A stretch of 64,000 nt of DNA from Azospirillaceae bacterium (GTDB taxonomy: Bacteria; Pseudomonadota; Alphaproteobacteria; Azospirillales; Azospirillaceae). The stretch covers positions 107,336 to 171,335 of the forward strand of contig DASQNC010000068.1 of the NCBI GenBank assembly GCA_035645145.1, written 5' to 3'. The notes under the pieces are model-generated. The model saw nothing but the letters and a program-made list of their open reading frames with translations, ran no database searches and was not told the origin of the DNA. This document shows, one piece after another, positions 26,966 to 35,415 of the stretch. The translations under genes and the position numbers were made by a program. Position 1 is the first letter of the stretch; each line of letters starts with the position of its first letter.

Positions 26966-27209
26966 AGCCTAGCCCAGTCCAGGATGTACCGAATCTCGGA
27001 GGCTCATTAGAGCCTTGTTGTTCGAGTGACAAGCCTGGACCGCCCAAACGCGTGAAAAACGCAACAGGTGTGGCGTCCAAGCCAGCATCCCTCGCAACAG
27101 ACCCCCGAAAGAAGGGGCGGCTCGGCCGCGGCCGATCGACAGGCCGTGGAGCAACACGGGGTGGCTTGGCTGTTGAAACATCCGGAGACCGCATAACAAG
27201 GACCTGGCC

Positions 27210-27386
27210 ATGCCGGACGACCGCAAGTCCTCACCCCTGCCCCAACAGCCCCAGCAGCAACACCCGACGGACGACGAAAGCAATCCGGCCTACACCCCTG
27301 GACAGGTTCCGCCGCCGAAGGCCCCCACGCCGCGTTCCGGGCACTCGGGCGATGGCGGCGGATTGCCCCCCCGTCAGAAGGGATGA
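27210..27386 (+). CDS. Small Pro/Gln-rich protein, 58 residues
   Basis: Starts MPDDRKSSPLPQQPQQQ and ends GGGLPPRQKG. It is made almost entirely of Pro, Gln, Gly, Asp and Ser, so it is predicted to be disordered and soluble, with no signal or membrane segment. AAGGA stands seven bases before the ATG, a very good ribosome site that supports real translation. I do not recognise it. It lies alone between the divergent barrel operon and the ExeA-like ATPase gene, and may belong with either. Confidence 0.55.
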   Translation: MPDDRKSSPLPQQPQQQHPTDDESNPAYTPGQVPPPKAPTPRSGHSGDGGGLPPRQKG

Positions 27387-27689
27387 TGCGCCTGCCACCC
27401 ATGTCACGTTGGGCATATTCGGCCCCGGCACGCCCTTCCGAAGAGGCGCCCCGGTTGCACAGGCCGGTGCATCGGGCGAATTCCTGCGGTGCGGCGGGCA
27501 ATCGCCGCACCACCTGAACCAAGCGATCCCTCTCTGAAATCAAGGCGTCCGACCGCCGTCTCCGGCTCTCCCGGCGGACTCTTTTGCGGATTTGCCTCCA
27601 CCTTATTGCCCGGTACCAGGATCGGGTCGGCGGCTACATTCGTTTTTCCTTTCAATCGAGCAAAACCCTTGTTCAGGCAGGGTCTCTCT
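27387..27689 (+). other. 303-base leader before the ExeA-like ATPase gene
   Basis: No gene. A 9-base-pair hairpin GGTGCGGCG/CGCCGCACC (27488-27496 and 27503-27511, loop GGCAAT) may end the small upstream gene. The rest, ending AT-richer at 27640-27670, presumably holds the ATPase promoter, but I cannot place it. Confidence 0.45.
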
Positions 27690-30233
27690 ATGCCGGCGCG
27701 ACGCCCATTGTTCGCGGAACCCCCGTTCAGGGCGGAACTGTCCCCCCACCTTTACCACCCAGCCGAGAGCGCCGAGGAAGCGCTGTCCGGAATCCTGGTC
27801 GCAATCCTGGGCCGGCGTCGCTTGGCCGTTTTGACCGGCCCGCCCGGCGCGGGCAAGACCATGCTCCTCCAGCGCCTGATGGAGCGCCTGCGCGAGGAGG
27901 GGGTCATGGTGGTCTCGACCCCGACGGTCCCCGATGCGACACTCGACCAGATGCTCCAGGCCGCCGCACAGGACGCGGTTGGGCAGGTCGGCGACCTGGA
28001 GGAAGCCGTCGAGAAGCTTGAAGCCGCGCTGGAGGCGGCCGGCAGCGGCGTCCTCGTTCTGGACGACGCGCATGTCCTCGCCGACGATGTGCTGCGCGAT
28101 CTGGTCGATCTGACGGATGAGCAGACCGATACCGGGCGTTTTCTTCAGGTGGTGCTGGCCGGCGAGCCCTCGCTGGGGGAACGGCTGGGGCGCATCACGG
28201 GCGGACAGGTCGGACGCATCGGCGCGGTCTGCCGGCTTCAACCGATGACGCCCGCACAGGTGGCCGGCCTGATCCGCCATCGGCTGCGCGCGGCCGACGC
28301 GTCCGACACCTTGTTCGACGAGGAGGCGGTCCGTCGGATCGCCGAACTGGGCGGCGGAAACACCGCACGCGTCATCGCCCTTGCCGGTGCGTCCCTGGAA
28401 CTCGCCCAGCGGTTGGGCGCCGATCAAGTCGATGCCGCGGTGGTGGATGCCGCCGCAGGCACCTCCAGGGCCACGCCCGCCGGCACGGAGCAGGCCCCCC
28501 AGCCGCGGCCGCTGCGGCCGGACCCGCCCCCCCCGCAGAAGACGCCCCGGACGGCGGACGACCTTGTCCGCCCGCGCCCCCCCCAGGGACCGCGGCTGGA
28601 CCCACTGCCACGAACCCCGGACACGCCTCCTCCCCCGGCGGGATCAACCGCAGCCGACCTGCGGCCCGGATTCCGGTCGGAGCCGTCGAAGGCTCCGCAG
28701 CTCGGCCCGGTCCTCGAACTGACATCCCGCGTGCCCCATGATGCCCCTGGACGGCCCCGATCCGCCACGGCGCCGTCGGGCGCACTCGCGGCGCCCACAT
28801 CGTCGTGGCGCGGGGTGGCCGGGACGGTCGCGGGCCTGCTGGTGATCACCGCGGCAGGCGCCGGTACCGCCTGGCTTTTCCGGGAGGAGATCGAGAATTG
28901 GGCCTTTCCGGACACCCGCCTTGTCGCCGTCGCCCCCCTGCAAGGACCGGCCATGCCGGAACAGGGGCCGCCAGCCGCCACGCCGGGCAACAGGGAAGGG
29001 CCGCGACCCGAATCGGCCAGCCCCCCGGGAACAGGGATGGCACCGGCGGGCGACACACCACCTCCAGCCTTTGCGCAGGCCCCCACCCGGCCGCTGCCGT
29101 TCCCGCCGCCCCCTGCGAGCCTGTCCGGCAGCACGGATGCGGCCGGGCCGCCGACGGACCGTGCACCGGCATCGGCATCGGCAGCCGCCGGGAAATCCGA
29201 AACGCCCCCCGCCCCGCAGGCGGCGGCGCCGGCATCCCCAGCCCGCGCCCCCGCAGCCGGTGCCCCGTTGCAGGCTGCGCCCCCTGCCCTGCCCGCGGCA
29301 CCCCAAACGCCGGCAGCCCAGCCCGCAACGCTGGAGGCGGCACCGCCGCCGGTCGTGCAGGCGGCCCCGGCACAGCCGGTATCCCCTCCACAGCCCACAC
29401 CGCCCCAGGTGTCGTCACGGGCGGATGAGCCGGACGCGCCGCGTCCGGATCCGTCGGCGGACCGCATCCGGGCGTTGGCGGCAAAAGCCGACCGGCAGCT
29501 TGAACAACAGCTCCTGACCGTACCCGCGGGTAACAATGCCCTGGAGACGGCCCGCGAAATCGAAACCCTGGCCCCCCGGCACCCGGAGGCCAACCGCGTA
29601 CGCACGGCCATCGTGGATGCCTACATCCAATTGGCCCGGACCGCCGAGGAGCGGCAGCAGGTCGAGGAGGCCCGGCGCTACTACACCCGTGCCCTGGGCG
29701 TTCAGCCCGAGAATGCGACGGTTCAGCGAATGGCCCAAGAGCTCGACACCCGGGCACGGTCGGCGGAACAGCAGGCAGCCGCATCCAGGACACCGGCGCA
29801 GGAGCCGGACCCGCGCCCGACGGCGCAGCCCCCGGGTTTCACGGGCCCCGAGGCATTGGTCCGGGCGCTGTCGGACCCAGACACCCTGGAGGCCGTGGTG
29901 GCGGCCGGCACCGATTTCAGCCGGCCGCTGCCCGACGGGCGCACGCCCCTGATGGTCGCCGCGGCCGAAGGGCGTGTCGCCGCGATCCGGCTGCTGATCG
30001 ACCGGGGCCGGGTGAACATCGATCAACGGGATCCGTCCGGCTGGACCGCCCTGATGTATGCGGCGGCCGGTGGCCACGCCGATGCCGTGAACGCGCTGAT
30101 CCAGCGTGGGGCTGACCGGACCCTGCGCAACAACCGCGGACAGACGGCCGTGGACCTCGGGCTTGCCGCCACCCGGCAGGCCGGGGGCACCCCCCAGCCG
30201 GCGCGTCCCGGCGCACCGCTCCAGCTTCGCTGA
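27690..30233 (+). CDS. ExeA-like ATPase fused to Pro-rich, membrane and ankyrin segments
   Basis: An 847-residue protein. Residues 20-255 form an ExeA/GspA-type AAA domain with LTGPPGAGKT at 48-57, VLVLDDAH at 121-128 and a VVLAGEPSLGERL segment. A Pro-rich stretch of about 110 residues follows. One membrane segment lies near 375-396 (GTVAGLLVITAAGAGTAWLF). A second, longer Pro/Ala-rich part comes next, then a helical repeat region (about 620-700). The C-terminus has two to three ankyrin repeats (GRTPLMVAAAEG, GWTALMYAAAGGH, GQTAVDLGL). In ExeA the periplasmic part binds peptidoglycan, whereas here ankyrin repeats take that place. ATG 27690 has GGCAGGG upstream. It probably belongs to the export locus. 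Confidence 0.83.
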   Translation: MPARRPLFAEPPFRAELSPHLYHPAESAEEALSGILVAILGRRRLAVLTGPPGAGKTMLLQRLMERLREEGVMVVSTPTVPDATLDQMLQAAAQDAVGQVGDLEEAVEKLEAALEAAGSGVLVLDDAHVLADDVLRDLVDLTDEQTDTGRFLQVVLAGEPSLGERLGRITGGQVGRIGAVCRLQPMTPAQVAGLIRHRLRAADASDTLFDEEAVRRIAELGGGNTARVIALAGASLELAQRLGADQVDAAVVDAAAGTSRATPAGTEQAPQPRPLRPDPPPPQKTPRTADDLVRPRPPQGPRLDPLPRTPDTPPPPAGSTAADLRPGFRSEPSKAPQLGPVLELTSRVPHDAPGRPRSATAPSGALAAPTSSWRGVAGTVAGLLVITAAGAGTAWLFREEIENWAFPDTRLVAVAPLQGPAMPEQGPPAATPGNREGPRPESASPPGTGMAPAGDTPPPAFAQAPTRPLPFPPPPASLSGSTDAAGPPTDRAPASASAAAGKSETPPAPQAAAPASPARAPAAGAPLQAAPPALPAAPQTPAAQPATLEAAPPPVVQAAPAQPVSPPQPTPPQVSSRADEPDAPRPDPSADRIRALAAKADRQLEQQLLTVPAGNNALETAREIETLAPRHPEANRVRTAIVDAYIQLARTAEERQQVEEARRYYTRALGVQPENATVQRMAQELDTRARSAEQQAAASRTPAQEPDPRPTAQPPGFTGPEALVRALSDPDTLEAVVAAGTDFSRPLPDGRTPLMVAAAEGRVAAIRLLIDRGRVNIDQRDPSGWTALMYAAAGGHADAVNALIQRGADRTLRNNRGQTAVDLGLAATRQAGGTPQPARPGAPLQLR

Positions 30234-30272
30234 AGCAGCCGCGCTACCCCCCTCTTCTCCCCACAGAAAAAA

Positions 30273-30296
30273 GCCCCGCCGGCAATCCGGCGGGGC
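30273..30296 (-). terminator. Terminator between converging ATPase and DUF4142 genes
   Basis: Perfect 10-base-pair stem GCCCCGCCGG with its complement (30273-30282 and 30287-30296, loop CAAT). On the minus strand a T-run of six follows, so it mainly ends the DUF4142 gene. Confidence 0.8.
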
Positions 30297-30435
30297 GAAA
30301 GTTCACGTCAGGGAGGAAACGCAACGAAGTTGCGAGGGGCAACTTATCCGCCCCCGGTAAAGTTATGGTTAACAGCGACGGTTTTCTTGCCCCGTCCCCG
30401 AATGGCACCCAGGCGGGCGCAATCCGGCCCGGTCA

Positions 30436-31359
30436 TCACCGCCCGGACCGGTTCAGGGTCGTAACAGCGCCGTCGTAGCGGAACTCGGGCATCGCCTCCA
30501 CGTCCTGTTGGCTTATCCCGGTAACCGCAACCCGGTTGCGCTCCGGCTGTATGCGGGCCTGGGTGAAAGGAATGGAGATCCGCTTTTCACCGAGACCGAG
30601 GAACCCGCCGCTGGCCACCACCAGGGCCAGGGGTGCGCCATCCTGGTTGAGGACGATGTCCTCCACCTCCCCGATGGGCTCCCCATTGCTCCCGATCACG
30701 TCCCGGCCCAGGAGGTCACGTGGGTTCACCTGCGCCGACGCCCCTTCCGGCGATCCCGAGCTCGGTCCCGGCAGTGCCTCCTGCGTCATGGCCACGCCCC
30801 CGGTCCGCAGGTCGCGGATGGCGGCCTGTGCCATCTCCAGATGCTGGCGCAGGCTGGGCAGCGCACCGGACGCGATTTGGCGCAGGGCGGTGTCCCCGCC
30901 CTGTGCCGCCTCCCGTTCGTAGAGCTGGATGGTGGCCTGATGATCGCGGACCTGGCCCAGCATGTAGCTGCGGTCGAATTGTGCGCCCGACTGCCCGCGC
31001 AATTGCTCCAGCACCTGCTGGTGCGCCTGGTCGGGCTGCTGGGGCACCTCCAACGCCCGTTGGCGGGCCAGTTGGACAAGCTGTTCGTTCATGGACCGGT
31101 GCTCGCTCACCATGCGGGCCCCGAACTGGCGCACCGTCTCGTTCTCCGCGCGCTGCGCCGCGAGTTCGCTCAACTGCACCTCGGCCATGCCCATTTGGAT
31201 GGCCCGCGTTACGAACTGCCGGTCCTGTTCGTTGAGGTCGGTATCCCTGGCTGGGGTGGGTGGCGCCACCTGCTGCGCTCCGGCCGGGTGCATCGGCACG
31301 AGGGCGGCGGGAATGGAAGCCGCGGCCAGCAAGGCGGCGGCAAGGACGTGGGTTCTCAT
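30436..31359 (-). CDS. Secreted DUF4142 and PRC-barrel protein
   Basis: A 307-residue protein with signal peptide (MRTHVLAAALLAAASIPAAL). Residues about 45-185 are a helical DUF4142 domain (DRQFVTRAIQMGMAEVQLSELAAQRAEN, ERMVSEH-like repeats). A PRC-barrel domain follows from residue 220 (LLGRDVIGSNGEPIGEVEDIVLNQDG, ALVVASGGFLGLGEKRISIPF). Both domains occur in envelope or stress proteins of soil bacteria. The molecular function is unknown. The joining of the two domains in one periplasmic chain is seen in related alphaproteobacteria. It is a lone gene ending at a strong terminator. Confidence 0.82.
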   Translation of the reverse strand: MRTHVLAAALLAAASIPAALVPMHPAGAQQVAPPTPARDTDLNEQDRQFVTRAIQMGMAEVQLSELAAQRAENETVRQFGARMVSEHRSMNEQLVQLARQRALEVPQQPDQAHQQVLEQLRGQSGAQFDRSYMLGQVRDHQATIQLYEREAAQGGDTALRQIASGALPSLRQHLEMAQAAIRDLRTGGVAMTQEALPGPSSGSPEGASAQVNPRDLLGRDVIGSNGEPIGEVEDIVLNQDGAPLALVVASGGFLGLGEKRISIPFTQARIQPERNRVAVTGISQQDVEAMPEFRYDGAVTTLNRSGR

Positions 31360-31527
31360 GATCGGCCCTTCCTAACGGACGCCTCGATCGGCGGCGGCAT
31401 CCTGGAAAAACAGGGTGGCCGGACCGAGCGTTCCGGCCGCAGACCACATGGCGCGGCATCCCCGACCGACCTTCCGCAACCGTCATGCTTCGTGCGACGC
31501 TGGCGCCCGATGCGAAAGGAGCGCGGC

Positions 31528-32277
31528 ATGACACGGACGGGCGTGGCGGTCGTGACCGGAGGCAGCCGGGGAATAGGCGCGGCGGTGTCGCGGGTGGCGG
31601 CATCGCGGGGCTATGCCGTGGTGGTGAACTATGCCGCCGACGCCGAGGCGGCGTCCCGGGTGGTGGCCGACATCGAACGGGCCGGCGGACGTGCGATCGC
31701 CGTCCAGGCGGACGTCTCCCAAGAGGCTGGAGTGCGGCACCTGTTCGCCGAGGCGGATGGACTCGGCCCACTCGTCGCCCTGGTGAACAACGGCGGCATC
31801 ACCGGCCCAATCACACGGGTCGATGAACTCGCCCCCGAAGACCTTGCGCGGGTCCTGGCGGTGAATGTCGCCGGACCCTTCCTTTGCGCACGGGAAGCGA
31901 TCCGGCGCATGTCCACCCGGCGCGGCGGCACCGGCGGCGTCATTGTGAACGTTTCCTCGATCGCGGCGCGGCTGGGCGGTGCGGGCGAGTGGGTGCACTA
32001 CGCCGCCAGCAAGGGGGCCATCGATACCTTCACGGCCGGCCTTGCCCGTGAAGTCGCGGCCGAAGGCATCCGGGTCAACGCCGTCGCTCCCGGATTGATC
32101 GACACTGAAATCCATGCCGCGGCCGGTGCCCCGGACCGACTGGAACGGCTGGCCCCCAGCGTCCCCATGGGCCGCGCCGGTACAGTGGAGGAAGTCGCCG
32201 AGACCGTGATGTGGCTGCTATCCCCGGCGGCGAGCTATGTCACCGGTGCCGTGGTGCCGGTCAGCGGCGGACGTTAG
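31528..32277 (+). CDS. SDR family oxidoreductase, FabG-like
   Basis: A 249-residue classical SDR. VVTGGSRGIGAAVSR is the cofactor motif, ALVNNGGITGP contains the structural Asn, VNVSSIAARLG supplies the Ser, and HYAASKGA holds the catalytic Tyr and Lys. The C-terminus reads SYVTGAVVPVSGGR as in FabG/glucose dehydrogenase relatives. AGGAG lies six bases before ATG 31528, so longer upstream readings are rejected. The substrate is unknown. The gene stands alone between a secreted DUF4142 protein and a solute-binding protein. Confidence 0.88.
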   Translation: MTRTGVAVVTGGSRGIGAAVSRVAASRGYAVVVNYAADAEAASRVVADIERAGGRAIAVQADVSQEAGVRHLFAEADGLGPLVALVNNGGITGPITRVDELAPEDLARVLAVNVAGPFLCAREAIRRMSTRRGGTGGVIVNVSSIAARLGGAGEWVHYAASKGAIDTFTAGLAREVAAEGIRVNAVAPGLIDTEIHAAAGAPDRLERLAPSVPMGRAGTVEEVAETVMWLLSPAASYVTGAVVPVSGGR

Positions 32278-32452
32278 GGCACGGACCAACCTGTCGGATC
32301 GGACGGTCAGGCTTCATCCGCCCGTTCCCGGAGCAGTGTGGCAATGGTGCCGACGCACCAGTTGCACGGCCGGGGTAGCGGCGCCAAACGGCACCGCCAC
32401 CCCAGTGGCACGGGCATCACCGATCGCGGGGCACATTCCCGCGCGGCGATGA

Positions 32453-33181
32453 TCAGGGCTCGCCGTAGATGTCGCCGAGCAACGGCTTCACAGCCCCTTC
32501 CGCCAGCATCGACTTGATCGCCGTGTTGACCTTTTCGACCACCGCATGTCCTTGCGGCGTGTCGGCGCACAGCATCGCGTCGTCGATTTGATAGACCGGC
32601 TTCGTGGCGTCATGGTTGAGGGGTGCCATTTTCAGCCGCTTGAGGGCCAGTTCGACGTCCTGCCGGGCGCCGATCAGAGCGTCCAAGCGACCCGCCGCCA
32701 GCTTCTTGATATTGGTCTCCTCATCCTGCGCGGCGTCGGCCGTCAGCCCCTGCTTTTGAACCAGCCCGCCGTAGTCGTAGCCGATCACGGTGCCGACCCG
32801 CTTGCCCTTGAGCGCCGACAGATCGCTGATCGCCGGGGTGTCGGGGCGGGTGTAGACGAAGAACTTCACCCAGTTGAAGGACTGGGTCATGACGTACTTG
32901 GCCGTCACGTTGTCCGTGATCGACGGGTAGAGACACAGGGCGTCGCCGTCGTTGAAGGTCTTGGCGGCCCGCGCGATCGGCCCGAGGTTGATCTTGAACT
33001 GCAGGCCGGAGCGCTTGGCAAGTTCCTGCGCAAAATCGAAGTAGGGCCCCTTTCCGGGCTCCTCCAGGATCTCGGGAAGGATGACGCCACTGACCGGGAT
33101 GGGCTGGGCAACCGTGGGCGCGGCCGTACCTGCGAGCAGGATCCCCAGCGTGATCGCGACAACGTTAAGCTTACGTGACAT
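32453..33181 (-). CDS. Periplasmic solute-binding protein, family 3
   Basis: A 242-residue protein with signal peptide MSRKLNVVAITLGILLAGTAAPTVA. It then follows the two-lobe family 3 fold: GPYFDFAQELAKRSGLQFKI, LYPSITDNVTAKYVMTQSF, KGKRVGTVIGYDYGGLVQKQG and AAGRLDALIGARQDVELAL. Family 3 proteins bind amino acids or similar small molecules for an ABC importer. No permease or ATPase gene is close, so it is an orphan receptor or uses a distant transporter. The ligand is not predictable. Confidence 0.85.
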   Translation of the reverse strand: MSRKLNVVAITLGILLAGTAAPTVAQPIPVSGVILPEILEEPGKGPYFDFAQELAKRSGLQFKINLGPIARAAKTFNDGDALCLYPSITDNVTAKYVMTQSFNWVKFFVYTRPDTPAISDLSALKGKRVGTVIGYDYGGLVQKQGLTADAAQDEETNIKKLAAGRLDALIGARQDVELALKRLKMAPLNHDATKPVYQIDDAMLCADTPQGHAVVEKVNTAIKSMLAEGAVKPLLGDIYGEP

Positions 33182-33689
33182 GAAGCGTCCTCTTGCTCAT
33201 TGCGCAAACTGGCGCCGCTGGGACAAGGAGGAGACCGCCCCCATGTGCCGCGGGAAAGCTGCGCGATTCTTCCCAAACCAGCCGGCCGACTGGACGACCG
33301 CAACCAGTCCCTAAAATTTGGATAGAATTATAAAACAAGTTCTTAACAACATGCCCCTGGATCTATCTACCACGACCCTTTGTGTGACCATTGAAATGCG
33401 GAGCACACCGCAAGCTAAATATTAAGGACTTGGAAATAAATTTTATGACTCGCGGATAAACCACGCAGAACCCGATCATCTCCTGATCATGGGCCACCAA
33501 AATTGGCACCGCCCCCTGACCATTTCTCAGCACCACAAGATATACATTCGGGCTTCTCTCCAACCTCTGCTGAGCGCACGAAAGAGCCCCTTCAGACGGG
33601 ACCAGACAGGCACCATCCGCGAGAACAGCTCGGTGTCATGACCAAAAACAAAAACCCCGCCAAGTCAGAGACTTGGCGGGGTTTTCTGA
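33182..33689. other. 508-base AT-rich intergenic region
   Basis: No gene I can support. The stretch 33310-33560 is strikingly AT-rich for this genome. A 66-codon minus-strand frame (33363-33563) has no ribosome site and no recognisable family. The region ends in the tRNA terminator. It may hold the promoter of the solute-binding protein at its left end and could be a remnant of foreign DNA. Confidence 0.45.
33651..33685 (-). terminator. Terminator after tRNA-Met
   Basis: Perfect 15-base-pair stem with A/T outer pairs (arms 33651-33665 and 33671-33685, loop CAGAG), ending in a four-T run on either strand. It starts four bases past the tRNA 3' end. Confidence 0.88.
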
Positions 33690-33764
33690 TGGTAGCGACG
33701 GAGGGATTTGAACCCCCGACCAAGGGATTATGATTCCCCTGCTCTACCGCTGAGCTACGTCGCC
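33690..33764 (-). tRNA. tRNA-Met (anticodon CAU), elongator type
   Basis: A 75-base gene with encoded CCA. The acceptor pairs GGCGACG with CGTCGCT (one G-U at the first pair). The D stem is GCTC/GAGC, the anticodon stem GGGGA/TCCCT with loop ATCATAA, and the T arm GGGGG-TTCAAAT-CCCTC. The loop ATCATAA and the normal first base pair argue for elongator Met. A lysidine-modified Ile tRNA also has CAU but usually differs in its stems. Initiator features (mismatched first pair, GGG/CCC anticodon stem) are absent. Confidence 0.92.
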
Positions 33765-33779
33765 CCAAGCGCGGGCCGG

Positions 33780-33809
33780 GATATAGGCGGTCACTCCCCG
33801 CCCTGTCAA
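33780..33809 (-). promoter_or_regulatory. Sigma-70 promoter of tRNA-Met
   Basis: On the minus strand a perfect TTGACA (33804-33809) is followed 18 bases later by TATATC (33780-33785). The start would fall about 10 bases before the tRNA. The -35 box overlaps the mnmA stop. Confidence 0.7.
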
Positions 33810-34981
33810 GCGGCAGTGCCGACGCTCATGGCGCTGTTGTCCGCACGGGCGATCCATCCCCCGCCCAGAACCCGGTCACCGTCATAGAAAACAGCGGCCT
33901 GCCCCGGGGCGATTCCGTATTGGGGCTCGTCCAGATGCACGTCGGCGGCACCGTCCGGCCCGGCGAAAACCGTCGCGGGCGCCGCCGGCTGGGCGGAGCG
34001 GAGCTTCACCATCGCGCGCGCACCTTGCTCTCCGGGAACCGGCGCGATCCAGTTGGTTTCCCGCACACGCACGACGTCCCGCGCAAGGGCCGCGCGGGGT
34101 CCCACGACGACCCGCCGCGCATCGGGATCAATGCGGACCACGTAGAGGGGCTCCACCTCGTCGCCCGCACGTCCACCGACCCCCAGGCCCTTGCGCTGGC
34201 CGATGGTGTAGCGGATCACGCCCTCGTGACGGCCGAGGACACGACCATCGACATGGACGATCTCCCCGGGTTCGGCGGCACCGGGGCGCAGGCGCTCGAC
34301 GACCGAAGCGTAGTTGCCCGTGGGCACGAAACAGATGTCCTGGCTGTCCGGCTTGGCCGCGACCGGCAGGGCGAAACGGTCCGCCAGGGCGCGCGTCTCG
34401 CTCTTCGGCAGGCCGCCGAGCGGAAAACGCAGGAAATCCAGTTGGTCGGGGGTGGTCGCGAACAGGAAATAGGACTGGTCGCGGGTGGGATCGGCGGCAC
34501 GGTGCAGCTCGGGCCCATCGGGCCCCAGAACCCGGCGGACGTAGTGCCCCGTGGCCAGCGCGTCCGCCCCGAGGTCCTTGGCCGTGGCCAGCAGGTCGCG
34601 GAACTTGACCGTCTGGTTGCAGCGCACGCACGGGATGGGGGTTTCGCCGCGGAGGTAGCTGTCGGCGAACTCGTCCATCACCGACTGCTTGAACCGGCTT
34701 TCGTAATCCAGGACGTAGTGGCTGATGCCGATACGGTCGGCCACCTGCTGGGCGTCATAGATGTCCTGGCCGGCGCAGCAGGCCCCCTTCTTCTGCACGG
34801 CGATGCCGTGGTCGTAGAGCTGCAAGGTGATCCCGACCACGTCGTAGCCTTGGGACTTCAGCAGCGCTGCGACCACGGACGAATCGACGCCGCCCGACAT
34901 GGCAACCACCACACGGGTGTCGGCGGGCGCCTTTCCTGGGCAAAGCGGCCCGTCGGGCATGTGGGCGGCGGTCGGATTCAT
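33806..34981 (-). CDS. mnmA: tRNA 2-thiouridine synthase MnmA
   Basis: Thiolates U34 of tRNA-Lys, -Glu and -Gln using ATP and persulfide sulfur passed on from a cysteine desulfurase. The PP-loop is [10 protein letters not shown] near residue 26. The first catalytic Cys is in IPCVRCNQ and the second in [11 protein letters not shown]. The C-terminal barrel domain follows. The 391-residue length is normal. It is seven bases after the ferredoxin gene, in a run with the desulfurase that may supply its sulfur. Confidence 0.95.
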   Translation of the reverse strand: MNPTAAHMPDGPLCPGKAPADTRVVVAMSGGVDSSVVAALLKSQGYDVVGITLQLYDHGIAVQKKGACCAGQDIYDAQQVADRIGISHYVLDYESRFKQSVMDEFADSYLRGETPIPCVRCNQTVKFRDLLATAKDLGADALATGHYVRRVLGPDGPELHRAADPTRDQSYFLFATTPDQLDFLRFPLGGLPKSETRALADRFALPVAAKPDSQDICFVPTGNYASVVERLRPGAAEPGEIVHVDGRVLGRHEGVIRYTIGQRKGLGVGGRAGDEVEPLYVVRIDPDARRVVVGPRAALARDVVRVRETNWIAPVPGEQGARAMVKLRSAQPAAPATVFAGPDGAADVHLDEPQYGIAPGQAAVFYDGDRVLGGGWIARADNSAMSVGTAA

Positions 34982-34988
34982 TGTGGCT

Positions 34989-35318
34989 TCAGGCCATCGC
35001 GTTGCGGGTGCCCGACGGCAGCGCGACGGTCAAGCCGTCCAGCTCCTCGGTCATGATGATCTGGCAGCCCAGGCGCGAGGTCTTGGTCAGGCCGAACGCG
35101 AGGTCGAGCATGTCCTCCTCGTCCTCGGACGGATCCTTCAGCAGGTCGAACCACTCGGACGACACGACCACATGGCAGGTCGAGCAGGCGAGCGAGCCTT
35201 CGCACGCGCCTTCCAGGTCGATGGCGTTGCGGTGCGCGATCTCCAGCACCGACAGGCCGAGCGGCGCGTCCACCTCACGCTTGGTCCCGTCCAGCTCGAC
35301 GAACGTCATCTTCGGCAT
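34989..35318 (-). CDS. 2Fe-2S ferredoxin, adrenodoxin type
   Basis: A 109-residue electron carrier. The cluster ligands are seen as [17 protein letters not shown] plus the distant Cys in SRLGCQI, spaced C-x5-C-x2-C...C as in adrenodoxin and Isc ferredoxin. [12 protein letters not shown] supplies the acidic partner-binding helix. Isc-type ferredoxins donate electrons during Fe-S assembly. The neighbours are a desulfurase and an HscB-like protein, which fits that role. ATG 35318 begins the conserved [10 protein letters not shown], and a start at 35342 is possible but not needed. Confidence 0.92.
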   Translation of the reverse strand: MPKMTFVELDGTKREVDAPLGLSVLEIAHRNAIDLEGACEGSLACSTCHVVVSSEWFDLLKDPSEDEEDMLDLAFGLTKTSRLGCQIIMTEELDGLTVALPSGTRNAMA

Positions 35319-35415
35319 TGTCTTCACGTCTCCTTCAGCCAACCGGCGGCGCCGGCCTTGCGGCCATCATCTTTGGGGGTGCACCAGCTTGCCGGCTGGC
35401 GTCAAGTTCGGGGCA

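Noticed and set aside
27603..28427. Large minus-strand frame inside the ExeA-like gene
   Set aside because: Codon bias and domain content support the plus-strand ATPase. The reverse frame is a high-GC shadow.
28500..29450. Repeat-like C/G blocks that look like a repeat array
   Set aside because: They are Pro/Ala codons of the linker, without fixed repeat and spacer lengths, so not CRISPR.
33363..33563. 66-codon minus-strand frame in the AT-rich region
   Set aside because: No ribosome site, no recognisable domain, and composition like non-coding DNA.
33690..33764. tRNA-Ile2 (lysidine) or initiator tRNA, which also have CAU
   Set aside because: The loop ATCATAA and stem pattern match elongator Met. 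The first pair is not mismatched and the anticodon stem lacks the GGG/CCC of initiators.
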